In this document: piece by piece, positions 11,442 to 23,506 of the stretch
Position numbering within the stretch: the first letter of the stretch is position 1
How the letters are laid out: every line of letters begins with the position of its first letter
Assembly: GCF_904849725.1 (NCBI RefSeq)
Contig: NC_058524.1
Span: forward strand, 486,397,763-486,461,762
Direction: 5' to 3'
Length of the DNA stretch: 64,000 nucleotides
From: Hordeum vulgare subsp. vulgare
Lineage: Eukaryota; Streptophyta; Magnoliopsida; Poales; Poaceae
Translations under genes and position numbers: made by a program
Notes under the pieces: model-generated
Databases searched by the model: none
What the model saw: the letters and a program-made list of their open reading frames with translations, nothing else
Told to the model about the DNA's origin: nothing

Positions 11442-12853
11442 TGAAAGTGTGTTATATCGACTAGAGGGGGGTGAATAGGAGATTTTTAGAATTTCATCAC
11501 TGAGGAAATTCCTTTTGAGGAAATTCCTCACTGATGACTAACTTACATGAAAACAGTAAAGGATCAGAAGTGCAAAGTTTCACAACAACTGTTTTTCAGA
11601 GTGAGGAATGTGAAAACAGATTGCACTGTGAGCAGGCACACAAAATACAAATGAGGATTAACTGGCGTGAAGAATTTGGGGTTGAGGAAATTCAGAGAAA
11701 GTATTCAGCAAATTCTTCAAACAGTAGCAGTGAAAGTCATCAACACATAATTTGAGGAAAGTAAGGAGTTGAGGAATTAGAACCCGTTTCTCAGTGTAGA
11801 CTGTAGTTGATGACCCAGTTCCAACTAGTGTGACAGTCGTACATCTGGTTTGGAGCGGCTTGGTATTGAAACCAAAGGACACAAAGTCCCGGGACACACA
11901 GTCCCTACCGTGTTCTCCTTGGGCTAAGAACACACAGTCCTCGCCCAACACTCGTGGTAAGTCTTCAGGGCAGACTTCCAAACCCTCACAAACTTGGTCA
12001 CCCGGCGATCCACAATTGACTGCTGGAAAGCTCTAGACCATGACGCCTAACCGTCTGGAGGATGCACAGTCCTCAAAGGTAAAAGGCTTCAGTCCCCCAC
12101 AGGAACAACTTCTTCAGTGATGCTCAATCACTAGGTTTTGTTTGTGGTTTCGGTATATGGGGTATTTCCTCACTGACGAATTACTCTCGAAGACTCTGAG
12201 GAATTGGGTTGCTCTTATGACAAGTGTCAGTTTCTAACGGAGCAGCCAACCAGCTAATGGTTGTGGGGGTGGCTATTTATAGCCTGGGAGCATCCCGACA
12301 TGATTTGACACTAATGCCCTTAAATAATATGACCGTTGGAGTGGATAAGACCAATGACTTGGCGTGGCTATCGAAATGGTCGGAACCCTCAACTGTGAGA
12401 GTCCTCATGTCACTCGTATTCCTCACTTGAGGCTTTTGGTAGGATTAGGCTTGGGTTGAGCATCATGAGCAAATTCATTCCAAAGTGTAACTTCGACCCC
12501 CTTTAACAGTACAGTGTTCCTATTACTCAAATGCAAAGAAAATAAAACAGAAAGAGTAAATCTTCATGCTTCAAAGTCTTCAAAGTGATTTTCTTCAGGA
12601 CACACCGAATTCCTCAATTTCAGTATCTTCATGAGGAATATCAATTTCATCGCAGATTCCTCGCGATTCATTTCTTCAACTTCAGACAAATTTCTTCAAC
12701 CGAAGATATATATTTTTAGGGGTCGATATTCATCAAATATCTCAAACTCCTCAATGACTTATAGATCATGTGTACACTCATAAACACATTAGATACTTAA
12801 CCTATAAGTCTTCAAACCACCAAAATCACTAAGGGGCACTAGATGCACTTACA
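11442..12853 (-). repeat. 5' LTR of the SIRE-type Copia (1,412 bp)
   Basis: It begins tgaaagtgtg and ends cacttaca on the plus strand, giving the expected TG...CA ends. It abuts the primer site on the left and the interrupted Gypsy coding frame on the right. It shares 12373-12623 with the partial LTR at the left window edge. A fragment of the same LTR family occurs at 46980-47461. Confidence 0.88.
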
Positions 12854-15108
12854 AGGGACATAATATTCACTTCTGTGAAGATGATGCTAGAATTGCTAAA
12901 CCTCACGTTAGAGACAAACATAGGCCTGTTGCTGGCATGCCTGTGGTTTCTATTAAGATAAGGGATCATTGTTATCATGGCTTATGTGACGTGGGTGCTA
13001 GTGTTAGTGCAATACCTCAATCCTTATACGATGAAATCAAATACGAGATTGCACCTGTTGAGATAGAGCCTATTAATGTGACTATTCAGCTTGCCAATAG
13101 AGATACTATCTGCCATGTGGGAATTGTTAGGGATGTTGAAGTCTTGTGTGGTAAAACGAAGTATCCTGCTGATTTCCTCGTTCTTGCTACCGCACAAGAT
13201 AGCTTTTGTCCCATCATATTTGGCAGACCTTTTCTCAATACCGTCAATGCTCATATTGATTGTGAGAAGCAAACTGACACTGTTGGCTTTGAAGGTGTGT
13301 CACATGAGTTCAATTTCTCTAAGTTTGGTAAACAACCTCATGAAAAGGAGTTGCCTAGTAGGGTTGAAACTATTGCCTTAGCTTCTATTGCCGTGCCTCC
13401 TACTGATCCCTTAGAGCAATACTTGCTTGAGCATGAAAATGATATGCATATAGATGAAAGGTATGAGATAGATAGAGTTGTCTTAGAACAATATCCTATC
13501 CTTAAGAATAACTTGCATGTTGAACTGCTTGGGGATCCACCCCCACCAAAGGGTGATCATGTGTTCGAGCTTAAACAGTTGCCTGATACTCTTAAATATG
13601 CTTATCTTGATGAAAAAGAGATATATCCTGTCATTATTAGTGCTAGCCTCTCAGAGAAAGAAGAAAAGAAGTTACTAAAAACTCTCAGGAAGCAGCATGT
13701 TGCTATTGGATATACTCTTGATGATCTTAAGGGCATTAGTCCTACCCTATGCCAGCACAATATTAAAACTGATCCTGATTTCAAACCAGTTGTTGATCAT
13801 CAACGGAGATTAAATCCTAAGATGAAAGAGGTAGTAAGAAAAGAAATACTAAAGCTCCTAGAAGCAGGTATCATTTATCATGTTGCTCACAGCGATTGGG
13901 TGAGTTCGGTGCATTCCGTCCCTGAGAAGGGAGGCATTACCGTTGTCCCTAATGATAAGGATGAATTGATCCCACAGAGGATTATTACTGGCTATAGGAT
14001 GGTGATCCATTTTAGGAAATTGAATAAATACACTAGGAAAGACCATTACCCTTTGCCTTTTATCGACCAAATGCTAGAAAGGTTGTCCAAACACACACAC
14101 TTCTGCTTTCTAGACGGATATTCTGGTTTCTCCCAAATACCAGTTGCACAATCTAATCAGGAGAAAACCACTTTCACCTGCCCTTTCGGAACCTTTGCTT
14201 ATAGACGTATGCCTTTTGGCTTATGTAATGCACCTGCCACCTTTCAAAGATGTATGATGGCTATATTCTCTGACTTTTGTGAAAAGATTGTTCAGGTTTT
14301 CATGCATGACTTCTCCGTTTACGGGTCTTCCTTTGATGATTGTCTCAGCAACCTTGATCGAGTCTTACAGAGATGTAAAGACACCAATCTTGTCTTGAAT
14401 TGGGAGAAGTGCCACTTTATGATTAATGAGGGCATCGTCTTAGGACATAAATGTTTTCAAAGAGGTATTGAAGTCGATAAGGCTAAGGTTGATGCAATCG
14501 AGAAAATGCCATACTCCACAGATATCAAAGGTATACGAAGTTACCTTGGTCATGCTGGTTTGTATAGAAGGTTCATTAAAGACTTCTCTAAGATTTCTAG
14601 GCCTCTTACCAATCTCTTGCAAAAGGATATTCCTTTTGTTTTTGACGATGATTGTGAGGAAGCCTTCGAAATACTTAAGAGGGCTTTGATAACTGCACCT
14701 ATTGTTCAACCACCTGATTGGAACTTACCTTTTGAGATCATGTGTGACGCTAGTGATTATGCTGTTGGTGCTGTTCTAGGGCAAAGAGTCGATAAGAAGC
14801 TGAATGTTATTCACTACGCTAGTAAAACCCTAGACAGTGCCTAGAGAAACTATGCTACTACGAAGAAGGAATTTTTAGCAGTCGTGTTTGCATGTGAAAA
14901 GTTTAGGTTTTACATAGTTGATTCCAAAGTCATTATTCACTCTGATCAAGCTACTACTAAGTACCTCATGGAGAAGAAGGACGCTAAACCTAGACTTATC
15001 AGATGGGTTCTCTTGCTACAAGAATTTGATTTGCACGTTGTCGACAGAAAGGGTGGTGATAACCCAGTAGCAGATAACTTTTCTAGGTTGGAGAACGTTC
15101 TTGATGAC
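12854..15108 (+). pseudogene. Gypsy pol: protease, reverse transcriptase, RNase H, with stop and active-site change
   Basis: The frame is already open at 12854. It shows an aspartic protease (LCDVGASVSAIP) followed by LGRPFLNT-like text. Reverse transcriptase motifs include YRMVIHFRKLNK, HFCFLDGYSGFSQIP, FGLCNAPATFQR and FMHDFSVYG. In the last, family members have two aspartates where this copy has HD, so catalysis should be lost. The fingers/thumb boundary GIEVDKAKVDAI is present. RNase H follows with EIMCDASDYAVGAVLGQ, interrupted by a TAG at 14842-14844, then continues in frame with [15 protein letters not shown] and [13 protein letters not shown]. The frame is cut at 15108 by the insertion and resumes at 25184. 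Confidence 0.93.
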
Positions 15109-16758
15109 TGATTCCGTGACAATAGACCTTCCCCTGCAACAGCACCAGAAGAATACTGCTAGCACTCCCCGGTAATGAAACTAGAAGAATGTTGTTGACG
15201 GCCCACCACCGCGTGGGATCGCAGCAGTTTTCGAGGGTAGAGTATTCGACCCAAATTTGTTGATCGCCAGGCAGGAGGTGAGAGAATACTCTCGAGTATT
15301 AGAAGCTGAATTTATCAAATTCAATCACACCTGAAAGATTAGTATCTACAAGCAAAGAGTCAGCAGCAAAGTAGTATGATAACAACGGTGTCAAAAACGA
15401 TCTGTTGACGGCACACTATTCCTAACGATTGTATCAATGGCGCCAGAAGTTGCCCCGTTGACGGAAATTGTTTGTTCCCATCAACGACCAACGAATCGAA
15501 ATTGTAGCATGTAGCAGCAGTGTAACGAGTAATAGCAGTGGCAAGGAACAGTAGTAGTGACAACAGTAGCAAGTAGCAACAGTAGCAAACGACAGTAGTA
15601 GCAATAGTAGCAGCAGAGCAAGACAAGTAACAACAGCAGTAGGACAAACTCGTAGGCAATGGGTCGGTGATCTGTTTGGATGATATTCATCATGCAACAG
15701 CTATAACACGGAGAGAGATGTGGCTAGCTCCCGTTCGTCAATGTGATGTAGGCATGCATTCCATGTGTCGTCATAAGTGCTTAGGGAAAAGAACTTGCAT
15801 GACATCTATTGTCCATCCCTCCCGTGGCAGCGGGGTCCAAAAGGAAACTACGGGATATTAAGGTTCTCCTTTTAATAAAGAACCGGACCAACGCATTAGC
15901 ACTTGGTGAACACATGAACTCCTCAAACTAGGTCATCACCGGGAGTGGTTTCGGTTATTGTCACTCTGGGGTTGCCGGAACATAACACATAGTAGGTAAC
16001 TACAACTTGCAAGATCGGATCTCAAGCACACATATATTGGTGACAACATAATAATTTCAGATTTGAAATCATGGCACTCGGGCCCTAGTGAAAAGCATTA
16101 AGCATGGCAAAGTAGTAGCAACATCAATCTCAGAACATAGTGGATACTAGGGATCAATCCCCATCAAAACTAACTCGATTACATGATAGATCTCATCCTA
16201 CTCATCACCGCCCAGCGAGCCTATGAATAGATTACTAACGAACGACGAAGAGCTTCATGGAATTGGAGAGGGAAGAAGGTTGATGATGACGATGGCGACG
16301 ATTTCCCCTCTCCGGAGCCCAAAACGGACTCCAGATCTGCCCTCCAGATGAAGAATGGGATGTGGCGGCGCCTCCGTATCGCAAACGTGACGAAATCTTC
16401 TCTCTTGATTTTTTCTGGGACGAAAGTGAACTTATAGAGCTGAGATTGGGGGTGGCAGAGCCACGTGGGCCCCACAAGCTTGCCATCCGCCACCAGGGGG
16501 TGGCGGCTACAAGGCTTGTGGCCCACTGGCCCACCTCCTCCGGTGGATCTTTGCGCATGTATTTTTCATATTTTCCAAAAATATTCTCTGTAAATTTTCA
16601 GGACGTTGTGAGAACTTTCATTTCTCCACAAAAACAACACCAAGGCAATTATGTTGAAAACAGTGTCAGTCCAAGTTAGTTCCATTCAAATCATGCAAAT
16701 CAGAGTCCAAAACAAGGGCAAAAGAGTTTGGAAAAGTAGATACGATGGAGACGTATCA
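15109..16758 (-). repeat. 3' LTR of the non-autonomous Gypsy (1,650 bp)
   Basis: It starts tgattccgtg and ends gacgtatca on the plus strand and matches 23507-25178. On the minus strand it carries the hairpin at 16472-16521 and, 33 bases downstream, a TATA box CTCTATAAG at 16439-16431. A GTA/GCA-rich triplet tract (about 15505-15650) accounts for leucine/cysteine-rich spurious reading frames. Confidence 0.93.
16431..16521 (-). promoter_or_regulatory. LTR promoter: two-stem hairpin plus TATA box
   Basis: Outer stem CCACAAGC (16472-16479) pairs with GCTTGTGG (16514-16521). Inner stem CCGCCACC (16487-16494) pairs with GGTGGCGG (16499-16506) around a 4-nt loop. On the minus strand the TATA box CTCTATAAG (16439-16431) follows. 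The same module is in the 5' LTR, with hairpin 24893-24941 and TATA 24861-24853. Confidence 0.7.
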
Positions 16759-16772
16759 ACTCCCCCAAGCTT
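16759..16772 (-). other. Polypurine tract
   Basis: The minus strand reads AAGCTTGGGGGAGT directly before the LTR start TGATACG. This confirms minus orientation and that the left repeat is the 3' LTR. Confidence 0.88.
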
Positions 16773-18660
16773 AAAACCTTGCTTGTCCTCAAGCAACTCA
16801 GTTGACAAACTGGGAGAGAAAGAAAAACTTTGACAAACTCTGTTTGATCTTGTTGTTGCAACTATGTCTAACTCATAACCAGAATTTCAGCAAGATCACA
16901 AGTTAACCACATAAGCAAATGACACAAAGGTCTCACGGTAAACTAATATCAATGGCATAATCAGCTAACGAGCAAATAATAATGAGTTTCAAATACCAAC
17001 ACTTCAATCAAAACAAGCATGAAGCAATATGAATAGGTGGTATCTCGCTAGCTCTTTCTGAGACCGCAAAACATAAATGCACAACACTTTCAAAGATCAA
17101 GGGCTGAATAAACATTGTAATTCATAGCAACGAAGATCCAGTCATAGTCATACTCAATATCAATCAAAAGCAAAGCATAAAAATGACATAGGTGCTCTCT
17201 AATTGGTGCTTATAAAAGAGGAGGATGACTCAACAAGAAAATAAATAGACAGGCCCTTCACAGAGGGAAGCATCGATTTGCAGAGGTGCCAGAGCTCAAG
17301 CTTTGAAAATAGAGATAATAATTTTGGGTGGCATGCTATCATTGTCAACGCAATGACCAAGAGTTCTCAATATCTTCCATGCTACTCATGCTATAGGCGG
17401 TTCCCAAACAGAAAAGTAAAGTTTTAACTCCGCCACCACCAATCGATCACACTCCACGGCTAGCCGAATCCTCGGGTACCGTCCATACTAACATCTATTC
17501 GGGAGGAGTCTTGTTTTACAGTTATGTTTTCGATTTAAGCATGGAATTGGGCATTCCAATTACCGGCCCCTTTCTCATGAATGACAGTGAATAAACACAT
17601 GTCGAGGATAACACTCCTTGCATGGAAGATACCAATAGCCCCCTGTCACCACATGAGCGGTTCGGGCAAGCAAAACAGATTATTTCTTGAAGGTTTAGAT
17701 AGTGGCACATGCAAATTTACTTGGAACGGCAGGTAGATACCGCAAATAGGTAGGTATGGTGGACTCTCATGGAAAAACTTTTGGGTTTATGGACGTGGAT
17801 GCACAAGCAGTATTCCTCTTAGTACAAGTGAAGGCTAGCAAAAGACTGGGAAGCGACCAACTAGAGAGCGAGAATAGTCATCAAGATGCAATGAGTTTGA
17901 CTAACATTGAATGCAAGCATGAACAAGATATAAATCACCATGAACACGAACATCATAGAAGCTATGTTGATTTTGTTTCAACTACATGCATGAACATGCG
18001 CCAAGTCAAGCCACTTGAATCATTCAAAGGAGAATACCATCCTATCATACTACATCATAGTCATCTCAAAATCTATGTTGGCATTCAAGACAAACCATTA
18101 TAAGCTCTCAGCTAAATAAGCATGGCATCAGAAACTATGATCTCTAAGTTGTCATTGCAAACATGGTTCTCTCACAACAAAGCTGAATCTGGACCGACAA
18201 GCTAGTCATATTTACAAAACCAAAATAGATAGAGTTCATACCAGCTTTTCAGTCTCAGTCACTTCATCATATATCATCATTATTGCCTTTCATTTGCCCG
18301 ATCGAACAGTGTGAACAATAATAAGAGTGCTCGTGCATTGGACTAAGCTGAATCTGCAGGCAAACACAAAGGAGAAGACAAAGTAATATGGCTCTTTGAA
18401 AGCTAAATAGGTATGCATGCAAGAACCACTAAACATTGCAACCAATATCTTCTACCTTGACCCAAAGAAAAAGAAAACTATTTACACGGGAAAGCTCGCA
18501 ACAAGCAAAAGAAGAAAGAAAAATCTTTTTGGGTTTTCTCAAAAGGACACAAAACAAGAAAATGAAAATAAACTAGCATGGACAATACAGTGGCAAAGTG
18601 TAAACACCGGCTAACAAAGTGAAAGCATAAGCATGAATATAAAGTCGATGAGAAACACGT
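16773..18660 (-). other. 3' non-coding region of the non-autonomous Gypsy
   Basis: A 1.9-kb AT-rich stretch without a plausible coding frame lies between the third ORF and the 3' LTR. It is bounded on both sides by polypurine tracts (18661-18680 and 16759-16772), the same layout as 27486-28864 in the host element. Nothing else is recognised. Confidence 0.7.
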
Positions 18661-18680
18661 ACTCCCCCAAGCTTAGGCTT
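18661..18680 (-). other. Second, internal polypurine tract
   Basis: The minus strand reads AAGCCTAAGCTTGGGGGAGT just downstream of the third ORF. It is nearly the same as the terminal tract at 16759-16772 but 1.9 kb away from the LTR. Confidence 0.65.
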
Positions 18681-18695
18681 TTGGCCTATCTTGGT

Positions 18696-19762
18696 CTACT
18701 CCCAAGGTGGGAAATAATCAGCTCCAGGATACTCCGGAGCAGACTGTGGATGCCATTGCTGTGTGAGGTCCTCTGGCTCTCACTGATAAACTAGCGGCTG
18801 GTACTCGACTGGCGGCTCGGGCACAGGCACCTGTGGTTGGGCCAAGCCCCAATATGCGTAGATGTCCGAGGGCATAATAGTGTACCTGCCTGCATGAAGA
18901 TCGAACAAAGAAGGATCAGGCAAAGTAATAGTCTCTCGAGTACCCTGACTAAATACCAGGTTATAAATCATCTGTCTACTAGCATCTCTATCCAGAAAAT
19001 CATGGCGAACCATGCTGTCATAATCCAGATATTTCTCAGGGAGAAGCATCTCTCCTTCCTCTCCCAGTCTAATGGGTATCTCAAACTGTCTGGCAAGACG
19101 GGTAGCATAGATACCTCCATAGACGACACCCTTGGAACGGTTGGTGTTCAACCGCTGGGCCACTATAGCACCTAGGCTATAAGTCTTATCGTTATAAAGG
19201 CCTTCGCGCAAAACTGCAAGGTCTGGAGAACTAAGTGATTCGCCTCCCCACGGCCAATCAAACATTTTCCCACAAATTATGAGAAGTACCGAAGCACAGG
19301 AAAATGTATGCTAGCAATTCTAGTGCGAGACACTCCTCTCTCCTCTCCAACAGCAATAGTACCAATGAAATCCTCCAAGTCCCGTGGACGAGGGTCACGG
19401 ATATCCCCAACATAAGGTAATTTGCATATATTGCAAAAATCCTATAGTGTCATGCACTGGGGAACATCGTATATCATGAACTCAACCATGGGAGGATTCT
19501 TCCTCGGATAAAAGTTGAAGCTTTGAACGAAAATATTGGTGAGGAGGAGGTATTGTGAGCACTTATCTGCAACGAACGCAGTAAGACCTGCGTTCTCCAC
19601 CAAGTAATTAAAGTCTTCATAAAGCCCAGCGGCGCGCAAAAATTCATCACTTGGACATTCGCACACTCGAACTTCTGTGACTCAAGGGACTACGTACTTG
19701 GGGTGGTTCTTCTCATCCTCCTTGGGGTTACGGATTGAGGAGCCTCTCAAGAACCTCCTCAT
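18696..19762 (-). pseudogene. ATHILA-type third ORF, broken
   Basis: The frame opens at ATG 19762 (MRRFLRGSS). It meets a TGA at 19684-19682, continues with ECPSDEFLRAAGLY and VENAGLTAFVADKCSQYL, and is stopped again by a TAG just beyond 19442. It then reads on in frame (DFCNICKLPYVGDIRD), changes frame near 19265, and continues with DLAVLREGLYNDKTYSLGAI and KGVVYGGIYATRLA. A further TGA at about 18780 precedes the natural-looking end TAG at 18698-18696. These motifs resemble the ATHILA ORF found downstream of pol in plant ATHILA elements. Its function in that family is not established. It follows a hairpin/LTR-like segment at 20100-20350. Confidence 0.75.
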
Positions 19763-20099
19763 CTTTTCCTTTTTCTAGCTCTGAAAAATTCTGAAATTTT
19801 TAGAGACTTCGAAAGAAAAGTGAATAAAGGTTAACCCAACTCGTAGCAACTACTCCTACTAGTGCCTAGAGACCGTATCACGCGCTAAAACTACTTGGGA
19901 CCAACTAAAGTCAACATTTCTAGCTCAAGAACAGGGTCACCAAGGTAGCAAGAATACGCGAAGGATAAAGCACTAGAGCAAAAACAAATTGGACCAATGG
20001 AGGAGTCACTTACCAAGGAGTAATTTCCCCAAAACGGTACGGAGAATGGTCCTTTGAGCAAGGAGATCGAAAATCACAGCCAAATGAGCAAGAATACGG

Positions 20100-20350
20100 G
20101 TTTGAGCTGCGAAACAATTTTTTCTGGAGGTGTAAGAAGAGGATGGGAGCTGGAATGAGTGGAGGGGATCCCTGTGGGCCCCACAAGCTTGCTAGCCGCC
20201 ACCAGGGGGTGGCGGTGGCAGGGCTTGTGGCCCACTGGTGAGGCCCCCAGGCCAGCTCTCAGGCCCAATATTTTTCAAATATTCCAGAAATAATCATACT
20301 AAATTTTCAGGACCATCGGAGAACTTTTATTTTCAGGGTATTTTTCTCCG
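20100..20350 (-). repeat. Internal LTR-like segment with two-stem hairpin
   Basis: The hairpin at 20181-20230 has the same outer stem (CCACAAGC/GCTTGTGG) and inner stem (CCGCCACC 20196-20203, GGTGGCGG 20208-20215) as the LTR. On its right the text around aaattttcaggacc and gagaactttta matches LTR sequence at 16590-16622. On its left, on the minus strand, CCAGAAAAAAT is shared with the LTR. No clear TATA box remains. It lies between gag-protease and the third ORF. Confidence 0.7.
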
Positions 20351-20570
20351 GGACGCTAAAACAGAAAACAGGAAAAACTAAACTAAGTCTATCATTTTTC
20401 TTCTAAGCAACAGAAAATGAAAGCTCAAAACAGAGGTAGGTGACTCTTTGATTCATCCATTTCATGGTCATCGAAAGAAATCCGTCAATGGGGTTGATCA
20501 AGTCCTCATGACAAAACCTTCTCGAATCGCAAGAGAGAACGGAGAATTCTCGAATAGCCACTAAGTCACC

Positions 20571-23330
20571 TCAATGGGGATATGTATCTCCCCAACAAAG
20601 CAAATCATACTTCATCTTGACACGAGGAATAGGGCATTCAAAGCTCCCAATGAGAATCGATGAAGTCTTTTCGATAGCATTGATGCAATGTACTTGATAT
20701 CGTCTCTTCGGAAAGTGCACTGTGTGCTCATTACCGTTGACATGGAAAGTGACATTGCCTTTGTTGCAATCCATAACAGCCCATGCCGTGTTTAAAAAGG
20801 GTCTTCCGAGGATGACAGCCATGGCATCGTCCTCAGGAATATCTAAGATAACAAAGTCTGTTAAGATAGTGGTATTAGCAACCACAAGAGGCACATCCTC
20901 GCAAATGCCGATAGGGAAAGCAGTTGATTTATCGACCATTTGCAGAGAAATTTCAGTGGGTGTCAACTTATCCAATTCAAGTCTACGATAAAGAGAGAGC
21001 GGCATAACACTAACACCGGCGCCAAGGTCACATAAGGCAGTTCTTATGTAGTTTCCTTTAATGGAGCAAGGTATAGTGGGCACTCCGGGATCACCAAGTT
21101 TCTTAGGAGTTCCACCCTTGAAAGTGTAGTTGGCAAGCATGGTGAAGATCTCAAGATCTGGTATCTTCCGTTTATTAGTCATGATATCTTTTATGTACTT
21201 GGCATACGGAGACATCTTGAGCATATCAGTTAACCGCATCTGCAGAAAGATGGGTCTTATCATCTCAACGAAGCGCTCAAAATCCTCATCATCCTTTTTC
21301 TTGGATGGCTTAGGAGGAAAGGGCATAGATCTCTGAACCCATGGCTCCCTTTCTTTACCATGCTTCCTAGTAGTGAAGTCATTCTTATCGTATCTCTTAG
21401 GTTGTGAGTTATCAGGATTAACCATAGGTTCAATCTCCACATCCTCATCATTGCTAGGTTGAGCATTACTATGAACATCACTGTCCATATTGTCACCAGG
21501 CTCATGTTCATCACCAGATTGTGTTTCTGCATCAGACGCAGAAATATCATTAGGTTCTTCAGGTGTGACAGTATTTGGCGAACTGGCATGTAGGTTTCTA
21601 TCATCCTTCTTCTTCTCCTTAGGATGACTGGGTATATCAGCATTAATTCCTTGAGAATCTTGATCAATTCTCTTAGGATGACCTTCAGGATACAAAGGTT
21701 CCTGAGTCATTTTGCCTCCTCTAGTAATGAATCTGACAGAGTTGTCATTTAATTCATTGAGCAGGTCATTCTGAGCTTTAAGTACTTGTTCTACCTGAGT
21801 AGTAATCATAGAGGCATGTTTACTCAGAAGCTTCAGATCATATACATTTCTGTCTACACAAGCACTTAGATGGCTAAGCATATGAGTACTTTGTTCCAAA
21901 TGTCTGCTAACATAATCATTGAAACTCTGTTGTTTGGCAACAAAGTTGTCAAATTCATCAAAGCATAGGCTAGTAGGTTGGTCAAAAGGAATATCACTCT
22001 CATCAAACCTACGCACAGAATTCACTTCTACTACTTGTATCGGGTTATCGAGACCATGGATCTGATCGATAGGTGGTAGATTTTTGACATCTTCAGATCT
22101 AATGCCTTTCTCTTGCATAGATTTCTTGGCTTCTTGCATATCTTCGGGACTGAGGAATAGAATACCTCTTTTCTTAGGAGTTGGCTTAGGAGGTGGTTTG
22201 GGAATAGTCCAAGCATTATCGTTGATCAAGATGTTATTCAGTAGGGTCTCAGCTTGTTCTACAGTTCGTTCCCTAAAAACACAACCGGCACAACTATCTA
22301 GGTGGTCTCTAGAGGCATCGGTAAGTCCATTATAGAAGCTATCAAGTATCTCGTTCTTCTTAAGAGGGTGATCAGGCAAAGCATTCTGTAGCTGGACGAG
22401 CCTCCCCCAAGCTTGTGGGAGACTCTCTTCTCGGAGTTGAGCAAAGTTGTATATTTCGTGCAAGGCAGCTTGCTTCTTATGGGCAGGGAAACATTTCTCA
22501 TAGAAGTAATAGACCATATCCTGGGGACTACTCACACATCCAGGAGCAAGAGAAGTGTACCAGGCTTTAGCATCATCCTTTAGAGAGAAAGGAAACAACT
22601 TAAGGATGTAGTAGTGGCGGATCTTCTCCTCATTAGTGAATAGGGTGGCTACGACCGTCTCAGACTCATAACCGTGAAAAGGATCAGATTCGACTAGAGA
22701 GATTATCTCAGGATCGACAGAGAATTCATAATCCTTATCGGTGATAAAGATAGGTGAAGTGGCAAACTCCGGGTCGTATGTCATCCTAGCTTTCAGATAT
22801 TTTTCCTTCCACTTGAGAAGTAATTTCTCAGCGTCATAGGCATCCTTACACGCAAGAAAATCCTCAGCTATCGCTCCCTCCATAACGTAACCCTCAGGTA
22901 TATCAGGCAATTCATATCTAGGAGAGCTAGATCTAGCAGGAGCAAAAGCAGGTTCTATCTCAATAGTATCGGCAGTTTCAGAAGCATCACGAGCATTGGC
23001 AGTAACTCTAGCAGTATGAGCATCTAGGAATACCCCCAGTGAAACATCAGGCAAAGTAGTATCTCTAGCAATATCAAGCATAGCATCATTAGGCATAATA
23101 GCATCTCTAGCATCATCAGGCATAGCATCTCTAGTAGTATCAGGCATAGCATCATTAGGCATAATAGCATCTCTAGCATCATCAGGCATAGCATCTCTAG
23201 CAGTATCAGGCATAGCATCATCAGGCATAGTATCAAGCATAGAATCTCTAGCAATAGCATCATAAGCATCATCAAGCACAGGCGACATATCAAGATTTCA
23301 AGCAGGAGGTGATGTCGCAAACTTACTCAT
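20571..23330 (-). pseudogene. Gypsy gag-protease of the non-autonomous element
   Basis: A frame of 905 codons runs from 23288. An upstream ATG at 23330 is in the same frame but is separated from it by a TGA at 23300-23298, so the natural start was probably 23330. The N-terminus is a run of in-frame repeats (DAMPDDARDAIMPN). It is followed by a gag core with YYILKLFPFSLKDDAKAWYTSL and the helix YNFAQLREESLPQAWGRL, an acidic/charged linker, then a retropepsin-like region (LCDLGAGVSVMPLSLYRRLEL; AVILGRPFLNTAWAVMD). The protease aspartate is present. The frame ends at 20571 without reverse transcriptase. Gag and protease may work in cis for packaging, with pol supplied by another copy. Confidence 0.88.
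23060..23240 (-). repeat. In-frame minisatellite in gag N-terminus
   Basis: A roughly 69-base unit encoding variants of MPDxxRDAMPDDARDAIMPNDA is repeated, with shorter partial units at both ends. The unit length keeps the gag frame open. Confidence 0.85.
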
Positions 23331-23479
23331 AACTGAAGGTGAATCAAATGCAGAGCTAGATGGCAGTTCCTTACCTCACCTCATAGTTGAGGGCAAGACT
23401 TTGGTTTTTGGATCCTTCAGATTCTTCATAGTGATCAGCAGATATAAATCCCAAGTGACTCAGAGAATATAGCAATACC

Positions 23480-23497
23480 TCCCCGGCAACGGCGCCA
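23480..23497 (-). promoter_or_regulatory. Primer binding site of the non-autonomous Gypsy
   Basis: The minus strand reads TGGCGCCGTTGCCGGGGA, a primer site typical of plant Gypsy/ATHILA elements, nine bases inside the right LTR. It shows that 23507-25178 is the 5' LTR. Confidence 0.88.
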
Positions 23498-23506
23498 GAA
23501 AAATGT

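Larger units (their letters stand above)
1..12853 (-). mobile_element. SIRE/Maximus-lineage Copia LTR retrotransposon, minus strand, left end outside window
   Basis: Two direct repeats flank a minus-strand gag-pol-third ORF series: the sequence at 1-255 matches part of 11442-12853. The domain order (gag with zinc knuckle, protease remnant, integrase, reverse transcriptase, RNase H, then a long extra ORF before the 3' LTR) is that of the SIRE/Maximus Copia lineage. A tRNA-Met type primer site sits beside the right LTR. The element has inserted into the Gypsy coding region that resumes at 12854; the right target-site copy should be aggga (12854-12858), and the left copy is outside the window. 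Lineage is inferred from architecture and I do not name the family. Confidence 0.9.

Noticed and set aside
15360..15697. Leucine/cysteine/tyrosine-rich frames that look like membrane peptides
   Set aside because: They are translations of a GTA/GCA triplet tract in the LTR; the same occurs at 23737-24118.
23024..23320. Frame rich in LMML repeats, and a possible CRISPR-like repeat array
   Set aside because: It is another frame of the gag minisatellite; units are adjacent without unique spacers, and this is a plant genome.
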